From contig NZ_QANL01000001.1 in NCBI RefSeq assembly GCF_003067705.1, positions 248,001-312,000 on the forward strand: a DNA stretch of 64,000 nucleotides. Reading direction: 5' to 3'. Shown one piece after another: positions 9,059-18,299 of this stretch. Every line of letters starts with the position of its first letter. Position 1 is the stretch's first letter. A program made the position numbers and the translations under genes. Source of the DNA: Planctomonas deserti (GTDB lineage Bacteria; Actinomycetota; Actinomycetes; Actinomycetales; Microbacteriaceae). The notes below the pieces were generated by a model. That model saw only the letters and a program-made list of their open reading frames with translations, was not told where the DNA came from and did not search any database.

Positions 9059-9064
9059 ACCCTA
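9059..9064 (-). promoter_or_regulatory. -10 element of a leaderless promoter
   Basis: On the minus strand TAGGGT is followed by 6 nt and then the GTG start of the conserved hypothetical gene. The arrangement matches several other genes in this window. Confidence 0.5.
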
Positions 9065-9110
9065 CGAGCACGCGGGAGCCGACGGGTGGGCACGGTAGAT
9101 TAGACGCCGC

Positions 9111-9186
9111 GGGCCTCTAGCTCAGTTGGTAGAGCAAGGGACTTTTAATCCCTGGGTCGTCGGTTCGAGCCCGACGGGGCCCACCA
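9111..9186 (+). tRNA. tRNA-Lys (anticodon UUU)
   Basis: A 76-nt cloverleaf with encoded CCA. The acceptor stem pairs GGGCCTC with GGGGCCC, then discriminator A and CCA at 9184-9186. The D-loop contains AGTTGGTAGA, the anticodon loop is CTTTTAA giving UUU, and the T-arm has GGTTCGAGCC. Confidence 0.97.
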
Positions 9187-9215
9187 GGTACATCGATCTC
9201 TCGGCGCTGCTGCCC

Positions 9216-10634
9216 CTACTCGCAGCCGATGCCGTCACCCTCTCGGTCTAGATGTGGGCCATAACCCGGGTCTCCCCTCCTGACGGGATCGGCACCGGCC
9301 GCGCGCGCCGCGTCACAGTTCTTGTAATACGGAGGTGCAGGAGCGGGAGCCGGTGCAGGAGCCGGAGCGGGGGCGGGGGCGGGCGCTGGAGCGGGGGCAG
9401 GCGCTGGAGCGGGGGCAGGCACCGGTGCCGGAGCAGGGGCAGGAGCGGGCGCCGGTGCAGGGGCAGGCACCGGAGCGGGTGCAGGTACCGGCGCGGGGAC
9501 GACGACGGCCTCAGCGTTTTCCTCCGGTTCCGGCGCAGGAGCAGGGGCGAAGGGCGACACGAATGCCTTGGTGTCCGGGCAGAAGCCGAGCACGCGCTTC
9601 ATCGCATCCCGCTCGGCCTTCGTGACCCAGAGACCGTACGTCGCCTTCACGGACACCTGACGGGCCACGTACTGGCACACGAAGCTCTTGTTCGAGGGCA
9701 ACCAGGTGGCGGTGTCCCCGTCGCCCTTCTGCGCGTTCGACCGCTGGTCCACCGCCAGCAGGTTGATCGGGTCGTTCGCGAGCGAGATCCGCTGCGCCTC
9801 GGTGAGCTGCTGGGCTCCCGTCTGCCAGGCGTTGGACAGAGACACCAGGTGATCGATTTGCACCAGGGGCGACGTGTCGTTGCCCCGCTCGAACTCGATG
9901 GTCTTGCCGGTGTACGGCGACTCCACCGTGCCGCTCATCACCTTGCAGCCGCCCGGGGCCAGCTCCGTGTCGATGAGGTCCCGCTCGAGGATGTCGTTCC
10001 GCGTGTCGCAGCCGTTGCGGTCGACGTCGAGCCACGCGGTGCCGAACCCGCCCTCGCGGTCGTACGCGGTCTTGGGCGCGCGGCCCTTCACGGGCAGCGT
10101 GTCCAGGAGGGCGAGGACCTTCGTGTCCTCGTCGATGGGGGCGGCGAGCACCACGGCCGCCGCCTGCGCGGCGGCCTGAGGCTCGGCCGGATCGACGGGG
10201 GCTTCGTCGTCGAGGGTGGGCGCGGGAGTGGCGCTGTCCGTGGCCGTCGCCGCGGGTGCCGGCTCCTCCGTGCCGCCGCCGCGCACGGCCGCGGCGGAGT
10301 CGGCCTCGTTGACCGCGACGCCCGTTCCTGCGGACGCGACGCCGGCGACCAGGCCCGCCACGAGCACGACCACCGCGGCGCGGCGGGAGGGGATCCTCGC
10401 CCACGAGCCGCGTCCCGTCACCAGCGCGTACAGGGCCGTCCCGATGCCGATGACCGCGGCCCAACCGAACAGCACGGGGAAACCACCGGCCGCGGCGACG
10501 AGCATCAGGAACACCGCGACCGCACCCCAGACGAGGAGGGCCGGTCCCCGCAGCACGAGGGGCCGCCGCACTCGGGGCGCGGGAATCGCGCGAGTTCTCC
10601 TCGGCCCGGGATCGGCGGGGTTCGGCTGCGTCAT
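9216..10634 (-). CDS. Membrane-anchored HNH nuclease (DUF1524/GmrSD-C-like) with C-terminal excalibur domain
   Basis: This 472-residue protein has two or three hydrophobic segments at about 28-70 and 85-105. A nuclease domain of the DUF1524/HNH type follows at about 170-345. It includes YDREGGFGTAWLDVDRNGCDTRNDIL, the metal/catalytic histidine in LVQIDHLVSLSNAWQTGA, and the distal asparagines in NDPINLLAVDQRSNAQKGD. A Pro-Ala repeat linker (about 370-430) leads to a C-terminal excalibur calcium-binding motif: YYKNCDAARAAG, then GDPGYGPHLDREGDGIGCE. The likely role is a nuclease active outside or at the surface of the membrane. Whether it serves nutrient scavenging, DNA processing or competition cannot be told from sequence. 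The ATG at 10634 has a GAGAGGA ribosome binding site. Confidence 0.82.
   Translation of the reverse strand: MTQPNPADPGPRRTRAIPAPRVRRPLVLRGPALLVWGAVAVFLMLVAAAGGFPVLFGWAAVIGIGTALYALVTGRGSWARIPSRRAAVVVLVAGLVAGVASAGTGVAVNEADSAAAVRGGGTEEPAPAATATDSATPAPTLDDEAPVDPAEPQAAAQAAAVVLAAPIDEDTKVLALLDTLPVKGRAPKTAYDREGGFGTAWLDVDRNGCDTRNDILERDLIDTELAPGGCKVMSGTVESPYTGKTIEFERGNDTSPLVQIDHLVSLSNAWQTGAQQLTEAQRISLANDPINLLAVDQRSNAQKGDGDTATWLPSNKSFVCQYVARQVSVKATYGLWVTKAERDAMKRVLGFCPDTKAFVSPFAPAPAPEPEENAEAVVVPAPVPAPAPVPAPAPAPAPAPAPAPVPAPAPAPAPAPAPAPAPAPAPAPAPAPAPPYYKNCDAARAAGADPVRRGDPGYGPHLDREGDGIGCE
9341..9500 (-). repeat. Pro-Ala coding microsatellite in the HNH nuclease gene
   Basis: Degenerate 6- to 12-bp repeats of the GGAGCGGGGGC / GGTGCAGG type encode the alternating Pro-Ala linker before the excalibur domain. 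Such repeats can vary in copy number in frame between strains. Confidence 0.8.
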
Positions 10635-10761
10635 GGGGTCCTCTCGGGATCACCTGATCGTACGGACGCGCCGACGTAATTCCGCACACCGGGAAAGGGG
10701 TGTCGCGGCAGTGCCGTGCGCGCCGCCATGCGCGGCCGCCCGTGTCCACCCGGACATGACG

Positions 10762-10792
10762 TCGCCGGGCGCCCGGGAAGGACGCCCGGCGA
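10762..10792 (-). terminator. Stem-loop after the SDR gene
   Basis: TCGCCGGGCG (10762-10771) pairs perfectly with CGCCCGGCGA (10783-10792). It lies 26 nt beyond the end of the SDR gene in that gene's direction. No T-tract follows. Confidence 0.5.
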
Positions 10793-10817
10793 TCGGGCCG
10801 CGCGGGGAGGGAGGTGC

Positions 10818-11615
10818 CTAGACGCTGCGCCAGTCGTCGCTCGTGAGATGGGATCCCGCCTGCGGTCCCATCTGCAGCATTCCGCCGTCGACCACGAAGG
10901 ACGCGCCGGTCACATAGCTCGACTGCGGCGAGGCCAGGAAGGCGATCACGGACGCGATCTCCCGCGCGTCGCCGGGACGGCCCAGCGGGATGCCCGGGCG
11001 ATCCGTCTGGTGCGGGTCCTCGTCGGTCTGCCCCGTCATCGGGGTCGCGATCTCACCGGGCGCGACGGAGTTGGCCGTGATCCCCTGTCGGCCCAGTTCG
11101 AGCGCGAGCGTCTTGATCAGGCCGCCGAGGCCGTGCTTCGCGGCGTCGTAGGCGCTCGAGCCCACGCGCGGCTGGTGCTCGTGCACGCTCGTGACGGCGA
11201 TGATGCGGCCGCCGTTGCCCGCCGCCACCATGCGGCGCGCCGCGCGCTGGATGCAGACGAAGGCGCCGTCGAGGTCGGTCGCGACGACCGCACGCCAGGC
11301 GTCGAGCTCCATGTCGACCAAGGGCACGCTGTCGCCGGTGCCCGCGTTGTTCACGAACACGTCGACGCCGCCGAGCTCCTCCGCGAGCCGGTCGATCACG
11401 TCTCCCGCGTTCTCGAGGTCGCTCTTGTCGAGCTCCGCGACGACGGCGCGCACGCCGTGCGAGCGCACCTCCTCGGCGGTGCGCTCGGCGCCCTCCTTGT
11501 CGTCGTGCCAGGTGATGCCGATGTCCATTCCCGCGGCGGCGAGCGCGACGGCGGTGGCGCGGCCGATGCCGGAGTCGGAGCCGGTGACGATTGCGGTTCG
11601 AGGTGAGAAAGTCAT
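10818..11615 (-). CDS. SDR-family NAD(P)-dependent oxidoreductase (glucose 1-dehydrogenase-like)
   Basis: This 265-residue classical short-chain dehydrogenase has the cofactor motif TGSDSGIG near residue 12, NNAG near 90, and catalytic serine, tyrosine and lysine in SVHEHQPRVGSSAYDAAK (about 140-160). After the active site come SVAPGEIATPM and, at the C terminus, SSYVTGASFVVDGGM. The substrate cannot be read from the sequence; glucose 1-dehydrogenase or 3-oxoacyl reductase annotations are common for this type. ATG at 11615 places the Rossmann strand at the usual distance; the longer open frame upstream is repeat DNA and is rejected. It appears to be a single-gene unit. Confidence 0.85.
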   Translation of the reverse strand: MTFSPRTAIVTGSDSGIGRATAVALAAAGMDIGITWHDDKEGAERTAEEVRSHGVRAVVAELDKSDLENAGDVIDRLAEELGGVDVFVNNAGTGDSVPLVDMELDAWRAVVATDLDGAFVCIQRAARRMVAAGNGGRIIAVTSVHEHQPRVGSSAYDAAKHGLGGLIKTLALELGRQGITANSVAPGEIATPMTGQTDEDPHQTDRPGIPLGRPGDAREIASVIAFLASPQSSYVTGASFVVDGGMLQMGPQAGSHLTSDDWRSV

Positions 11616-11691
11616 GCTTCGAGCGTGCGCCGGTCCGGTCCGCCCGGCAAGTGCGTGAGGGCCCTCGTGCCGCGGCGGGTGCGAGCAGGAG

Positions 11692-11905
11692 CGTCCTCCG
11701 ACGAGCTCAGGGACCGTATGGATATGGAGGCGCGAGAACGTGCGAGACCGCGCGGGAGCCGGCCCCACGGTCGCTGAGCTTGTCGAAGCGACGCGGGGTT
11801 CCTCGACGGGCCCGTGTGGTTCCGGAGGCGCGAGCGCGTGGGGGCGCGTGGGGGCCGGCCCCACGGTCGCTGAGCCTGTCGAAGCGACGTGCGGTTCCTC
11901 GGTCG
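11692..11905. repeat. Family A palindromic repeats, ~96-bp tandem pair plus a third core
   Basis: GGCCCCACGGTCGCTGAGC begins at 11761 and again at 11857 (period 96), each followed by TGTCGAAGCGACG or a variant. An inverse core ending in CTCAGGGACCGTA lies at about 11694-11718. It fills the gap between the SDR gene and the DUF222 gene. Confidence 0.85.
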
Positions 11906-11917
11906 GCCCGGGACCCC

Positions 11918-13294
11918 CTAGAACGGCGGTTCCTCCGGAGTCACCGCCTTCGCTCGGGCGATCCTCCGTCCCGGCTTCGGGGTCGCGATGTGCGTTGCCG
12001 GTTCGGTCTCGTATTCCCGGCCGCTGGGCGCGAGCCACCGCACCCTTCCACCACCGGCGGAGATGGAGGACCAGGCGGTGTGGTGCTTCACCCGGTGGTG
12101 CGACCGGCACAGGTGGACCAGGTTGCCGTAGTCGGTTCCCCCGCCGTACTGCCAGTCGGTGACGTGGTCGACGTCCGCCCGGCCAGCACTCCGGTTGCAC
12201 CCCGGGAAGCGGCACGTCTGGTCCCGAACTCGAAGCCACGTCCGCAGGTCCTTCGGCACGGCGTACCGGTCGCGACCCACGGACAAAACCGCGCCCGTCT
12301 CGGGGTGGGTGAGGATCCGGGTGAAGCTCGGCGCCCTCGCCGCGATCCGGCGAGTGGTGTCCGCGTCGATGGGCCCGTAGCCCTCGAGCGTGCCCGGCTC
12401 CTCCGAGCGGCCAAGGAGCGTCAGCACCGGGACCGTCACGAGTACGCGGGGCCGGATGCCGACGCCGATTGGTGCATCGATGCGCCGCGTCGACCTCTCC
12501 TCCACAGAATTGTCAGCGCTAGCCGCGGCGGTGGTCGTGCCATCCATGAGGAGGTCGGTGAACGCGTCGGCCATGAGCTGCGTCCGTGTCCTCTCCTCCC
12601 CAGGTTCCGCCTTGAGCTGCTCGGCGATGTCCCGCAGCCGGTTGGCAATGCCCAGGACCTCCGTTGCGGGTAGATAGGCGCTCAACCAGGCCATGCCGTC
12701 CTTCGCCGGGCACGTCTCGATGTGCCTGTCGGCGACCGACGCGGTGTGACGCTCCTGAATTGATTCCGGGTGCAGCCGCTCCCGTAGTTCCCGCGTTGCC
12801 TTGTCGAGCTTCGGCACGGTGAGGTGCTCGGCGCGGGGTAGGACAGCCTCCTCGACCGCGCTCACTCCGGCGGGTGGAAGTGTGGTGGTGTGGTCGATGA
12901 GCACTTGGGCGTGTCGGTAGCCGATCCGGCCGGTGCGTAGCGCCTCCTGGGTCGCAGGCAGGTCGTGCAGCAGGGCCTCGCTCTCCGCGATCAGCCGCTC
13001 CGCGGCCCGCTCGGAGATGCGCAGGGCAGCGGCGACCTCGGTCGTCAGGACGCGGCGTCCAGCGATCTTCGGTGACCACCGCGGGCCACCCGTGGTGGGC
13101 ATAGAGAGGTCGGTTGCTTCGGTCCAGAGGCGGGCGCGATCGATCGCCTCAGCGCGGAGGGAGTGGCCGAGCCGGATGATGCGCTCAGCCGCGGTGACGG
13201 CGTCGATCATCGCCAGGAAGGTATCGGTGCTCGCCTGCCGTGGTGGTGATCCGTCGGGCGGGATCGGGTCGGGTGGAGCGGTTCGTTCGGTCAT
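11918..13294 (-). CDS. DUF222 domain protein with C-terminal HNH nuclease (13E12 repeat family type)
   Basis: A 458-residue protein with an N-terminal DUF222 helical region (about 25-330) and an HNH nuclease at about 385-435. The nuclease motif is CRFPGCNRSAGRADVDHVTDWQYGGGTDYGNLVHLCRSHHRVKH, with four zinc-binding-type cysteines and the catalytic DHV histidine. The family is very abundant and multicopy in Actinomycetota, and its biological role is not firmly established. ATG at 13294 is chosen because the frame further upstream runs into repeat sequence. The gene is flanked on both sides by family A repeats. Confidence 0.87.
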   Translation of the reverse strand: MTERTAPPDPIPPDGSPPRQASTDTFLAMIDAVTAAERIIRLGHSLRAEAIDRARLWTEATDLSMPTTGGPRWSPKIAGRRVLTTEVAAALRISERAAERLIAESEALLHDLPATQEALRTGRIGYRHAQVLIDHTTTLPPAGVSAVEEAVLPRAEHLTVPKLDKATRELRERLHPESIQERHTASVADRHIETCPAKDGMAWLSAYLPATEVLGIANRLRDIAEQLKAEPGEERTRTQLMADAFTDLLMDGTTTAAASADNSVEERSTRRIDAPIGVGIRPRVLVTVPVLTLLGRSEEPGTLEGYGPIDADTTRRIAARAPSFTRILTHPETGAVLSVGRDRYAVPKDLRTWLRVRDQTCRFPGCNRSAGRADVDHVTDWQYGGGTDYGNLVHLCRSHHRVKHHTAWSSISAGGGRVRWLAPSGREYETEPATHIATPKPGRRIARAKAVTPEEPPF

Positions 13295-13373
13295 GCGTCC
13301 AGGCAAAACCCCGCCACCGACACCGACCTTCACGCTCCTGTGGACAATGTGGAGAAATAGCGGCGAGCGTCCA

Positions 13374-13520
13374 TGGCGTCCCTTCGACAGGCTCAGGGAC
13401 CGTATCGGAACCACCCGAGGCAGAGCACCTCGCATCCCTTCGACGGCTCAGGGACCGTGTCGGGACCACCTGAGGCAGGGCACCTCATGTCCCTTCGGCA
13501 GGCTCAGGGACCGTCTCAAG
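13374..13520. repeat. Family A repeats, three units of ~56 bp
   Basis: CCCTTCGACAGGCTCAGGGA and close variants begin at about 13380, 13436 and 13491, in inverse orientation to the 1.9-kb array. The middle copy lacks a few bases of the core. The array separates the DUF222 gene start from the aldose epimerase gene end. Confidence 0.88.
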
Positions 13521-13529
13521 ACCGCCGGG

Positions 13530-14462
13530 TCAGGCCGGCGGGAGGATGTAGCGGATGCCCCAGGTGGCCGTCCACTCCTCGCCCGGCTGCAGCCAGCGCA
13601 GCCCCTGGCCGGTGTTGAATGCGTTCGCGGGGGCGGTCATCGGCTCGATCGCGATGGCGAGGTCCGGACCGGACAGCGTGGGGAACGCGGTCGGCGTGTA
13701 CACCTGCAGGAAGCCGAACTCCTCCCCCGCCCACAGCTCGACCCGGCGGCCGTCCGGGGCGGTGACGCGGTGCCTGCTCACCCCGTGCTCGCGGACGACG
13801 GCGCCCAGGCCGACGTTGAGGTTCAGCTCCGCCACGCGGCGCTCGCCGCGCAGGTCGAACTCGGTGCCGTCGACAGAGTGCTCGGCAACCGGGATCATCT
13901 GGTCGTCGGTCTCGAAGTAGGTGTCCGCCGCGACGGTGACGACGAGGTCGGAGGTCGGCACGTCTCCGATCTTGAGATAGGGGTGGGCACCGATCGCGGT
14001 GGGCGCGGCGGAGGAGGAGTCGTTGCGAATGCGGTGCGTCACCTCGATGCCGTCGTCCACCAGACGGTACGTCACGCCGGTGTCGAGCAGGAACGGCCAG
14101 CCGTGCTGCGGGAACACGGTCGCGGACAGCGTCACCGCATCGCCCGTGTGCTCGACGAGGGTGTAGCCCGTGTTCCGCAGGAGTCCGTGCGAGGCGTTGG
14201 AGTACCCCGGCTCGGTGATGTCGAGCTGCTGCTCCCGTCCGTCGAGCAGCCACAGGCCGTCCTTGATGCGGTTCGGCCACGGCACGAGCACAAGCCCGGA
14301 CCCCATGGGCGCGAGGCGGTCCTCGCCCCACGGCTCCACGAGGTCGACGCCGTCGATGCTGAGCCCGCGCAGGCAGGCGGCGAGCTGCGTCACGGTCGCG
14401 CGCACCATACGCCTCCCGGCGTGGAGCTCGAGCGGGTACTGGTCTCCGGTTACGGGTCGCAT
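13530..14462 (-). CDS. Aldose 1-epimerase family protein (mutarotase)
   Basis: Aldose 1-epimerases interconvert alpha- and beta-anomers of hexoses. The 310-residue product shows the galactose mutarotase-like fold: LVPWPNRIKDG with substrate-binding Asn-Arg, the acid histidine in NASHGLLRNTGY, IGAHPYLKIG with the second histidine, and the catalytic glutamate in LAIAIEPMTAPANAFNTGQGL. ATG at 14462 begins right before the domain. It lies next to galT-galK and their regulator, so it probably supplies alpha-galactose to galactokinase. It is transcribed in the same direction as the DeoR-type gene, 61 nt downstream of it. Confidence 0.88.
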   Translation of the reverse strand: MRPVTGDQYPLELHAGRRMVRATVTQLAACLRGLSIDGVDLVEPWGEDRLAPMGSGLVLVPWPNRIKDGLWLLDGREQQLDITEPGYSNASHGLLRNTGYTLVEHTGDAVTLSATVFPQHGWPFLLDTGVTYRLVDDGIEVTHRIRNDSSSAAPTAIGAHPYLKIGDVPTSDLVVTVAADTYFETDDQMIPVAEHSVDGTEFDLRGERRVAELNLNVGLGAVVREHGVSRHRVTAPDGRRVELWAGEEFGFLQVYTPTAFPTLSGPDLAIAIEPMTAPANAFNTGQGLRWLQPGEEWTATWGIRYILPPA

Positions 14463-14523
14463 TCGCCCGAGTCTAGGTGCGCCTTCGCGCAGGCCGCACC
14501 CCGCACCCGGGCTCGCAGCCCGG

Positions 14524-15351
14524 CTAGGCGGGCCGCGAGTCGGCCACGACCACGTCGACCCCCGCCGCCCGGAATGCGTCGATCCGGCCCGCGGCGGCAC
14601 CGTCGTCGGTGATCAGGGTGGCCACGTCGGCGAGCGGCCCCACCGTGCCGAGGTGTACCCGGTCGAGCTTCGACGAGTCGGCCACCACGACGGGCCTGGC
14701 GCTGGCGCCGAGCATGAGCCGCTTGATCTCCGCCTCGGGCAGGTTGATGTTCGTCACGCCGCGCTCGACGTCGACGCCGTTGCAACCCAGGAACGCGATG
14801 TCGGCGTGCATCTGCTCGAGCACCGGGCGGGCGAGCGGGTCGACGAGGGAATGCTGCAGCGGCCGGAGCGTGCCGCCGGTCACCACGACCGTGAAGCGCG
14901 GGATGGCGCGCTCGAGCTCGAGGGCGATCGTCAGGCCGTTGGTCACGATGGTCACGTCGTGCAGGTCGGAACGCGCGACAAGCGCTCGGGCCACGGCGAG
15001 CGTCGTGGTCCCCACGTCGAGCAGCACGCTCTGCCCGGACACCACCATGGCGGCCGCCGCGGTGCCGATGTGCTCCTTCGCCCCCGAGGAGGACTCGAGC
15101 GACTCCTCGAACGACGCCTCGCGCTCCGGCGCCGCCTGGCGCGGTACAGCCCCGCCGTGCACCCGGAGGATGAGGCGGGCCCGCTCCAGGGCGCCGAGGT
15201 CGCTGCGCACGGTCACGCCCGAGATGCCGAAGGTCTCGCTCAGGTCGACGACCTTCACGAAGCCGCGGGAGGCGATCACCTCCGCCATGCGGCGCCGGCG
15301 GAGCACAGCGGGGAGCCCCTGGTCAGTCGGCGACTCGGGCTCCGGACTCAT
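14524..15351 (-). CDS. DeoR/GlpR-family transcriptional regulator
   Basis: The 275-residue protein has an N-terminal DeoR helix-turn-helix (about 15-70: RRRMAEVIASRGFVKVVDLSETFGISGVTVRSDLGALE). A C-terminal sugar-phosphate sensing domain contains DVGTTTLAVARAL, VTNGLTIALEL and the family signature FLGCNGVDVERGVTNINLPEAEIKRLML. Members usually repress sugar operons and are released by a phosphosugar. Divergence from galT-galK suggests it controls them, with galactose 1-phosphate or a related phosphosugar as effector. A TTGACA / GAAGAT promoter with 17-bp spacing ends about 6 nt before the ATG, implying a leaderless message. Confidence 0.88.
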   Translation of the reverse strand: MSPEPESPTDQGLPAVLRRRRMAEVIASRGFVKVVDLSETFGISGVTVRSDLGALERARLILRVHGGAVPRQAAPEREASFEESLESSSGAKEHIGTAAAAMVVSGQSVLLDVGTTTLAVARALVARSDLHDVTIVTNGLTIALELERAIPRFTVVVTGGTLRPLQHSLVDPLARPVLEQMHADIAFLGCNGVDVERGVTNINLPEAEIKRLMLGASARPVVVADSSKLDRVHLGTVGPLADVATLITDDGAAAGRIDAFRAAGVDVVVADSRPA

Positions 15352-15357
15352 GCATCG

Positions 15358-15386
15358 ATCTTCAAGTGCTTACGAATGGTTGTCAA
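15358..15386 (-). promoter_or_regulatory. Promoter of the DeoR-type regulator gene
   Basis: On the minus strand TTGACA (15381-15386) and GAAGAT (15358-15363) are 17 bp apart, and the ATG starts 7 nt after the -10 element. Initiation would be at or next to the start codon. Confidence 0.6.
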
Positions 15387-15425
15387 ACGTTGCGGAGGGC
15401 TTTCAGCTTCGCAAGCGGATCCGAG

Positions 15426-15431
15426 TATCCT
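15426..15431 (+). promoter_or_regulatory. -10 element of galT, leaderless
   Basis: TATCCT is followed by exactly 6 nt and then the ATG of galT. No good -35 box is visible. The short divergent region should also hold the operator of the DeoR-type regulator. Confidence 0.55.
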
Positions 15432-15437
15432 TGCGGC

Positions 15438-16564
15438 ATGACTTCGCCCGAACCACAGTCGTTGTCCCGCGGCATCGTGAAGCGGCCGTACACGCTCGCT
15501 GACGGCAGGGAACTCTTCTACTACGACGACGCCGACACGACGTTGCCGCCGGACCGTGCCGAGGACGCCCGTGTGCTGGGCCCTCGCCCGCCCACCGCAA
15601 CCATGCGTCAGGACGTGCTCACGGGCGAGTGGATCTCGATCGCCGCGGCGCGCCAGAACCGGGTGTTCCTGCCGCCTGCGTCGCAGGATCCGCTCGCCCC
15701 GGCCACGCCGGAGAACCCGTCCGAGATCCCGAGCAACTACGACGTCGCCGTGTTCGAGAACAAGTCACCCTCCTTCGGTCCGCTTCTCGACGACGAGAAC
15801 GCGCCCCAGGGGCAGGACGACCTCACGGAGATCGGGCTCGGGCGCACCCGCACGTCCATCGGGCGCTGCGAGGTCGTGTGCTTCAGCCCCCAGCACACCG
15901 GATCTTTCGGCACCCAGAGCGAGTCCCGCGCGCGCACCGTCGTCGAGGCCTGGGCGGACCGCACGGCCGCGCTCTCCGCCATGCCGGGCATCGCGCAGGT
16001 CTTCCCGTTCGAGAACCGCGGCGAGGCCATCGGCGTGACACTGCATCACCCGCACGGCCAGATCTACGCCTACCCCTACGTCACGCCGCGCACCCGGCGG
16101 CTCATCGCGTCCGTGGAAAAGGTCGGACCCGACCTGTTCGAGCGCATCCTGGAGTCCGAGCGGAGCTCGGAGCGCGTCGTGCTGGCGGGCGAGCACTTCA
16201 CGGCGTTCGTGCCCTTCGCCGCGCGCTGGCCGCTCGAGGTGCACATGCTGCCCCACCGCCACGTCCCCGACTTCGCCGAGACAACGGAGGAGGAGCGCGA
16301 CGAGCTCGCGCTGATGTATCGCAGGCTCCTGCGCGGCATCGACTCGCTCTACTCCACCCCCACCCCCTACATCGCCGCATGGCACCAGGCGCCCGTCGTG
16401 GAGCACCGCGACGACATCCGGCTCATGCTGCAGATCACCTCGCCCCGCCGGGCCGAGGACAAGCTCAAGTTCCTTGCCGGGTCCGAGGCCGCCATGGGCG
16501 CCTGGATCGGCGACGTGCCGCCCGAGCAGGCGGCCGCATTCCTTCGAGAGGGCATCGACCGCGT

Positions 16565-16568
<4 letters not shown>
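15438..16568 (+). CDS. galT: Galactose-1-phosphate uridylyltransferase
   Basis: GalT transfers UMP from UDP-glucose to galactose 1-phosphate in the Leloir pathway. The 376-residue protein contains the active-site HHPHGQIYAYP, whose nucleophilic histidine would be H206, preceded by FENRGEAIGVTL. The distal ligand region is HMLPHRHVPDFAETTEEER. RQDVLTGEWISIAAARQNRVF is the standard GalT N-terminal strand. ATG at 15438 is chosen for the leaderless -10 box and because the upstream 24 codons are not conserved in character. Its stop overlaps galK in ATGA. Confidence 0.95.
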
Positions 16569-17734
<1,166 letters not shown>

Positions 17735-17762
17735 CCCGGCCGCCCACACCTCAGGGGATGAC

Positions 17763-18299
17763 ATGACGACCGACCCGCGCAGCGTGCTCGTGCCGTTCGG
17801 CGGCATGACGCCCGAGGTGCAGGACGACGCCTACGTCGCCGCGGGCGCCGTTCTCGTCGGACGCGTGCGCCTGGGAGCGTCGGCGAGCGTCTGGTTCAAC
17901 GCCGTGCTCCGGGCGGACTCCGAGCCGATCACGATCGGCGACGGCTCGAACGTGCAGGACAACGTGAGCTGCCACGTCGATGCGGGGTTCCCGCTGACGG
18001 TGGGCAGGGACGTGTCGGTGGGACACAACGCCGTGCTGCACGGCTGCACCGTTGAGGACGGGGCGCTCGTCGGCATGGGCGCGATCGTGATGAACGGGGC
18101 CGTGATCGGCACGGGCTCGCTCGTCGCCGCGGGTGCCCTCGTGCTGGAGGGCACCGTGGTGCCGCCGGGGACGCTGGTGGCCGGCGTCCCCGCGCGGGTG
18201 CGGCGGGAGCTCACCGCCGAGGAGGCCGCAGGCATCCGCCGGAACGCGGCGGGCTATCGGGACCGCATCGTCGGCTACCGGGGCGATGGACCTCAATAG
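17763..18299 (+). CDS. Gamma-carbonic-anhydrase-like left-handed beta-helix protein
   Basis: The 178-residue protein consists mostly of hexapeptide repeats ([LIV]GxxxX type) forming a left-handed beta-helix, as in the YrdA/PaaY/Cam family. The histidines in VSCHVDAG and VSVGHNAVLHGCTV correspond to the three metal ligands, and WFNAVLRADSEPITIGDGSNVQDN is typical of the family. Activity could be carbonic anhydrase, thioesterase, or simply metal binding. It follows galK by 28 nt and overlaps pxpA by 14 nt, so a galK-linked transcript is plausible though the functions are unrelated. Confidence 0.83.
   Translation: MTTDPRSVLVPFGGMTPEVQDDAYVAAGAVLVGRVRLGASASVWFNAVLRADSEPITIGDGSNVQDNVSCHVDAGFPLTVGRDVSVGHNAVLHGCTVEDGALVGMGAIVMNGAVIGTGSLVAAGALVLEGTVVPPGTLVAGVPARVRRELTAEEAAGIRRNAAGYRDRIVGYRGDGPQ

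Noticed and set aside
9250-10679. Plus-strand open frames (475 and others) over the HNH nuclease
   Set aside because: Produced by the Pro-Ala repeat read in reverse; low-complexity translation without domains.
11616-12239. N-terminal extension of the SDR frame up to 12239
   Set aside because: The extra sequence is translated repeat DNA and the start of the neighbouring HNH gene's complement; the Rossmann fold starts right after ATG 11615.
13295-13435. N-terminal extension of the DUF222 protein to 13435
   Set aside because: The upstream residues are translated family A repeat and leader sequence.
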